Source of the DNA: Actinobacteria bacterium 13_1_20CM_4_69_9
GTDB taxonomy: Bacteria; Actinomycetota; Thermoleophilia; Gaiellales; Gaiellaceae
Length of the DNA stretch: 8,636 bases
Assembly: GCA_001920085.1 (NCBI GenBank)
Contig: MNJC01000062.1
Coordinates: 1-8,636, forward strand
Direction of reading: 5' to 3'
The position numbers and the translations under genes are program-made. Under the pieces are notes generated by a model, which did no database searches, had not been told where the DNA came from, and worked only from the letters and a program-made list of their open reading frames with translations. Each line of letters starts with the position of its first letter. Position 1 is the first letter of the stretch. Below, in pieces: positions 5,734 through 8,636 of this stretch.

Positions 5734-7564
5734 ACGGGTCGATCTGACAGCGCGCGGCGTCGAGGTCGCGGCCCGGCGTGCTGCCCTTTCCGAAGAGGAA
5801 GTTGTCGAGCGTGTAGGCGTGGTTGAGGTCGCGGTACGCAGCGCGCGGCTGCTTCAACTGGTGGAGCTCGAAGGAGCCGAGCTGGTACCAGGTCTCCGGG
5901 TTCTTCGGCTCGAGATCGCGCGCCTGGCGATAGAGGTGCAACGCGCGCCCGTTGTCGAGCGTGAGCGCCGCCTCGAACCAGAGCGGGTCGAGCGCGAGCG
6001 GATTGAAGGAATGCGCCGACTTCGCGCGGTCGAGCGCCCCGAGCAGGTTGTTCTGCTCGGCTGCGTCGAGCGCCGAGTTGAGCCGCTGCTCCGACAGCCA
6101 CGGGGAGGCGAGCGAATAGACGGCAGCCAGCGCGCAGACGGCCGCGACCACCGGAACGAGCCACCCGCGGCGCATGGCCGGCGCGCCCGCGATCAGGGCG
6201 CCGACCAGGAGGAAGAGCGGGCCCTGCACCGCGATGTAGTCCCAGTCGATGTCGACGAACGAGTGCAGCACGCACACCGCGATCGCGAGCCCGAGCGGCA
6301 GGAACGTCCGCCTCGCGATCGCGACGAGCACGGCGCCGTACAGCAGAAAGCCGACGAGACCGAGCTCGGTCAGGAACTGCAGCGGGGTCGAATGCGGCTC
6401 GACGACGGCGAGCGGGCTGTTGCGCTCGATGCGGTCGGTGAGGCCGAACGTGCCCGCCCCGGTGCCCTGCGCCGGGTGGTCCGTGAACGCGTTCCACGCC
6501 TCCTGCCACCAGCGCCACCGGTTGCTCGAGCTCGTCGAGACGACACGGCCCGGCGCATTGCTCAGCTGCGCGCTGACCGGGTTCGAGAACTCGTGCCAAC
6601 GATCGCTGGCCCAGCTGCCGGGGCCGCCCGCGCGCACGACCGAGGCGACGAGCGCGGCGACGACCAGCGCGGCAAGCACGACGGCGACGACACGCACGAC
6701 GGTGGCGTTCACGGCGCGTGTGACGACGTAGCGCAGCACGGCCGCGACGACTGCTGCTCCGACGACGAGCGCGAGGCCGAACAGCAGGCCGTCGTGGACG
6801 CGCACGCTGTGCGACTGGCCGTCGTCGCTCACGCCCGGCAGCAGCAGAGCGCCGCCCGCAACGCACGCACCCACGATCCACGCGACCGCGAGCACGCCGA
6901 TCGACTCGAGCCGCCGCTCGTCGAGGTAGAGGTAGACGAGCGCCACGAGGATGGCGAGCACGATCCCCACGCGCGAGTACGTGAGCACCACGACCACGAG
7001 GGCGGCGTAGAGCAGCAGTCCACCGGCGATTCGGAAGCGCCGCGCGAGCCACAGGCCGATCGGCACCGACGCGGCGGCAAGGAGCGCGAGCTCGTTCCAG
7101 TAACCGAGCGGATAGCGCAGCCGGGCAAGTCGGCCGTAGTCGGAATAGAGGCCCGGAATCACCTTCGCCGTCAGCGACCACGAGAAGAGCGCCCCGAGCA
7201 GTGCCGCCGCCGCGTAGGCGAGGCGCCTCGGCGCGATCCCGCCGAGGAGCGCGCCGACCGCGGCGAACGCGAGGTAGACGAGGCTCCGGTTCGCGTAGTC
7301 CCACGAGCGGGCCGGCTCGATCGACCACGCGATCGACGCCGCCTGCCACAGCACGAAGACCGAGAAGGCGATGAAGAAGACGGCCGCCGGCCGCGGCAGC
7401 GTCGGCGGCTGCAGCGCCCAGCCGATCGCGGCGACGAGCACCGCCGCGGTGCCGATCCAGAAGAGCCGCGACTGGCTCGAGCCGGCGCTGAGAAAGAGGG
7501 CCGCGAAACAGAGCGCTGCGGCGGCGCCCGGGGCCAGAGCTCCCCGAACGGACGCTCCTCGCAT
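5717..7564 (-). CDS. O-antigen ligase/polymerase-like polytopic membrane protein with TPR-like C-terminus
   Basis: Wzy/WaaL-type protein expected to polymerise or ligate surface glycans on the outer face of the membrane. From the ATG at 7564 it is 615 aa; a TTG at 7618 would add 18 residues. It has roughly a dozen hydrophobic helices. Family marks are YPLGYWNELALLAAASVPIGL, TYSRVGIVLAI, and a large extracytoplasmic loop with RWWQEAWNAFTDHPAQGTGAGTF split around conserved Pro and Gly. EPHSTPLQFLTELGLVGFLLY follows, just before the last helices. After the final helix, about the last 120 residues form TPR-like repeats (ALDAAEQNNLLGALDRAKSA, then LHLYRQARDLEPKNPETWYQLG and AAYRDLNHAYTLD). The ATG is preferred because it leaves a short basic N-terminus before helix 1; neither start has a clear ribosome binding site. 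It is likely co-transcribed with the small membrane protein upstream and converges on the LytR_C gene. Confidence 0.85.
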   Translation of the reverse strand: MRGASVRGALAPGAAAALCFAALFLSAGSSQSRLFWIGTAAVLVAAIGWALQPPTLPRPAAVFFIAFSVFVLWQAASIAWSIEPARSWDYANRSLVYLAFAAVGALLGGIAPRRLAYAAAALLGALFSWSLTAKVIPGLYSDYGRLARLRYPLGYWNELALLAAASVPIGLWLARRFRIAGGLLLYAALVVVVLTYSRVGIVLAILVALVYLYLDERRLESIGVLAVAWIVGACVAGGALLLPGVSDDGQSHSVRVHDGLLFGLALVVGAAVVAAVLRYVVTRAVNATVVRVVAVVLAALVVAALVASVVRAGGPGSWASDRWHEFSNPVSAQLSNAPGRVVSTSSSNRWRWWQEAWNAFTDHPAQGTGAGTFGLTDRIERNSPLAVVEPHSTPLQFLTELGLVGFLLYGAVLVAIARRTFLPLGLAIAVCVLHSFVDIDWDYIAVQGPLFLLVGALIAGAPAMRRGWLVPVVAAVCALAAVYSLASPWLSEQRLNSALDAAEQNNLLGALDRAKSAHSFNPLALDPLWFEAALTLDNGRALHLYRQARDLEPKNPETWYQLGSFELHQLKQPRAAYRDLNHAYTLDNFLFGKGSTPGRDLDAARCQIDPSTCPR

Positions 7565-7643
7565 TGCGCGCGAGGCTAACAGAGCCCAGAACCGGTAAGG
7601 CTTTCGCGCCGTTGCCAAGGGCCGGCTGCCCCGAACGCGCCTC

Positions 7644-7850
7644 TTAGTAGTGCGCGTCCGCGGTCTTCTTGTGCCCGAGCATCAGCACGACCAGGATGCT
7701 CAGAAGCGGCGCGAGGACGCCCATCGCGCCCCAGATGACCACGCTGCGACCGCGCCGCTTCGCAAGGAACGCCGGCGGGGCGGCAAGAGCGGCGAACACC
7801 ACGACGAGCATGATCGGCCCGATGAGCGCTGGATCCACGACAACCAGCAT
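7644..7850 (-). CDS. Small two-helix membrane protein
   Basis: Protein of 68 aa with two predicted transmembrane helices (about 2-28 and 38-58) separated by a positively charged turn, AKRRGRS, and a charged end GHKKTADAHY. Helix, KRRGRS turn, W, then helix with Gly/Pro/Leu is a recurrent layout of small bacterial inner-membrane proteins of unknown function. The ATG at 7850 has no obvious ribosome binding site. The stop is 79 bp before the preferred ATG of the ligase gene on the same strand, so co-transcription is plausible. The alternative plus-strand frames over this stretch are Arg/Thr/Ser-rich and not convincing. Confidence 0.55.
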   Translation of the reverse strand: MLVVVDPALIGPIMLVVVFAALAAPPAFLAKRRGRSVVIWGAMGVLAPLLSILVVLMLGHKKTADAHY

Positions 7851-7864
7851 CGGCGGGCCACGTA

Positions 7865-7889
7865 GCGCTCTTTAGCGATGTCGGAGCGC
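7865..7889. repeat. Inverted repeat upstream of small membrane protein
   Basis: GCGCTC (7865-7870) and GAGCGC (7884-7889) form a perfect 6-bp inverted repeat with a 13-nt spacer, about 15 bp upstream of the ATG at 7850. It sits at the left border of the less GC-rich stretch. It could be an operator for the minus-strand genes or chance. Confidence 0.2.
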
Positions 7890-7992
7890 AAACCATCACG
7901 TTTGGGCCCTGGATGAGCTGGTGAATCTGCTGGAAGCAGCCGAGGCCGTTCCGACGAAGCGCGGCCAGTACCGAAAACGCCAGCCGACGTCG
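7873..7992 (+). pseudogene. Probable C-terminal remnant of a transposase
   Basis: Between a TAG at 7873 and a TGA at 7990-7992 the plus strand reads ANHHVWALDELVNLLEAAE, then AVPTKRGQYRKRQPTSN. The HHVWALDELVxLLE pattern followed by a basic KRGxYxKR end resembles the last residues of DDE transposases from actinobacterial insertion sequences, by my recollection of the family. There is no start codon at the expected place and the catalytic part is absent, so it would be a stub left by a decayed or deleted element. The sequence just after it (ATTGAAACTGGCCCC, 7994-8008) could be a terminal repeat, but no partner copy is seen. The surrounding DNA looks less GC-rich than its neighbours, in line with foreign origin. 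Confidence 0.35.
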
Positions 7993-8025
7993 AATTGAAA
8001 CTGGCCCCATACCGCAGAAGAACCC

Positions 8026-8038
8026 CGCTTACAAAGCG
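8026..8038. repeat. Small hairpin resembling a tRNA anticodon arm
   Basis: CGCTT-ACA-AAGCG on the plus strand. Read on the minus strand the surrounding bases are CGCTTTGTAAGCGGG, which looks like a tRNA-Thr (UGU) anticodon stem-loop. No acceptor, D or T arm can be assembled around it, so it is not a tRNA gene. It could be the core of an attachment site or chance. The stretch 7993-8130 holds no gene that I can defend apart from a possible longer N-terminus of the following gene. Confidence 0.2.
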
Positions 8039-8130
8039 TTTACATGCGCCATATCCAAGCCACACTCCCATCCGGCAGGGTGGGCAAGATCGAGGTTAGA
8101 GTCCTCCGAAGCCGCAGCGCGGTCCTCTGC

Positions 8131-8636
8131 ATGCCCAAATTCCTGAAGCCCGTCATCCTCGTTCTGACAGCCGCTGCGGCAGCTGCGACGTTCGGCGTCT
8201 CGACCGCGCACGCGAGCGCCTGCTCGAGCGCGCTGATCCGCGACTGGTACAACGACGGCCGGATCGACGGCACCTACCCGGTGCACTGCTACCGCGAGGC
8301 GCTGAAGGACATCCCGGAGGACCAGCTCGTCTACGGGACGCTGCGCGACGACCTGAACCGAGCGTTGGCGCTCGTCTACCGCAACCACCACGGGGACGTG
8401 GGGCCGTCGACGCCGGTCCCCGGCGACGGTGGCGGCGGCGGCTCGACGGGCGGCGGCGACTCGACGAGCGGCAAGCACGACGAAGGCTTCTTCCACTGGC
8501 TCGCCAAGACGGTCGGGCCGAGCACCGCGAGCTCCGTGCCGGTGCCGTTGCTCGTCCTGGGCGGGCTCGCGCTCGCCCTGATCGCGGCCGCGGCGGTGAG
8601 CTACGGCGCGCGCCGCTACCAGGCCAGGAAGGCGGC
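8131..8636 (+). CDS. Secreted protein with C-terminal membrane anchor, function unknown (3' end beyond window)
   Basis: The frame is open from the ATG at 8131 to the right edge (168 codons, no stop). Residues 1-28 form a signal peptide (MPKFLK, an Ala/Leu/Val core, then STAHA). A compact domain follows at about 29-85 with C31 and C53, a possible disulfide: CSSALIRDWYNDGRIDGTYP, then HCYREAL and a helical stretch. A Gly/Ser/Thr/Asp-rich linker covers about 90-115. A hydrophobic helix at about 136-158 is followed by RRYQARK, so the C-terminus is probably a membrane anchor with positive-inside topology. The ATG at 8131 is chosen for the signal peptide. The same frame is open from an ATG at 8044 (29 more residues, MRHIQATLPSGR and so on) and has a GTG at 8080. 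No ribosome binding site supports any of the three. I do not recognise a named family. Confidence 0.7.
   Translation, partial: MPKFLKPVILVLTAAAAAATFGVSTAHASACSSALIRDWYNDGRIDGTYPVHCYREALKDIPEDQLVYGTLRDDLNRALALVYRNHHGDVGPSTPVPGDGGGGGSTGGGDSTSGKHDEGFFHWLAKTVGPSTASSVPVPLLVLGGLALALIAAAAVSYGARRYQARKA

Noticed and set aside
5613..7349. 578-codon minus-strand open frame
   Set aside because: Same strand as the ligase gene but another phase; Arg/Ala-rich with no motif. Shadow of the ligase gene.
5819..7579. 586-codon plus-strand open frame
   Set aside because: Arg/Glu/Asp-rich low-complexity translation opposite the ligase gene, whose own frame shows clear helices and family motifs. A GC-skew shadow.
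8020..8045. Possible tRNA gene
   Set aside because: Only an anticodon-like stem-loop is visible; no D arm, T arm or acceptor stem can be built around it.
8029..8496. 155-codon minus-strand frame opposite the secreted protein
   Set aside because: Mostly Arg/Val/Ala antisense translation of a gene with a clean signal peptide and membrane anchor on the plus strand. Only its last 30 residues or so lie outside that gene.

Overview
This 8.6 kb window is very GC-rich chromosomal DNA. Several genes use GTG starts, some apparently leaderless, and open frames run on both strands. The protein style (ECF sigma factors with Ala-rich membrane-like C-terminal extensions, a delta-prime clamp-loader subunit without zinc cysteines, small Ala/Gly-rich secreted proteins) suggests an actinobacterium, plausibly class Thermoleophilia (Gaiellales or Solirubrobacterales). 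That assignment is inference.

Layout: positions 1-4241 are a minus-strand block. Reading from 4241 leftward it holds thymidylate kinase (tmk), DNA polymerase III delta-prime (holB), a secreted DUF5666-like protein with an acidic tail, and two ECF sigma factors, the second running off the left edge. tmk and holB overlap by 26 nt and look like an operon. The C-terminal end of holB is displaced into another frame at about 2836. At 4242-4262 only 21 bp separate the GTG of tmk from the divergent GTG of a NAD-dependent sugar-nucleotide epimerase. That gap is almost entirely a perfect 7-3-7 palindrome, probably a bidirectional promoter for two leaderless mRNAs.

Positions 4263-5733 (plus strand) carry the epimerase, a GC hairpin that may end its transcript, and a one-TM LytR_C-domain protein. 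The latter overlaps tail-to-tail by 17 bp with a large minus-strand O-antigen ligase/polymerase-like membrane protein carrying TPR-like repeats. A small two-helix membrane protein lies upstream of the ligase on the same strand. Together the epimerase, LytR_C protein and ligase suggest surface glycopolymer synthesis or attachment.

Positions 7866-8130 look less GC-rich than the rest. They hold what appears to be the C-terminal stub of a transposase and other unexplained sequence. After that comes a plus-strand secreted protein with a C-terminal membrane anchor, cut by the right edge.

The points most worth a second look are the palindromic divergent promoter, the holB frameshift, the sigma factor without a conventional start that overlaps the acidic-tail gene, and the paired sigma factors with built-in membrane-like tails and no separate anti-sigma gene.
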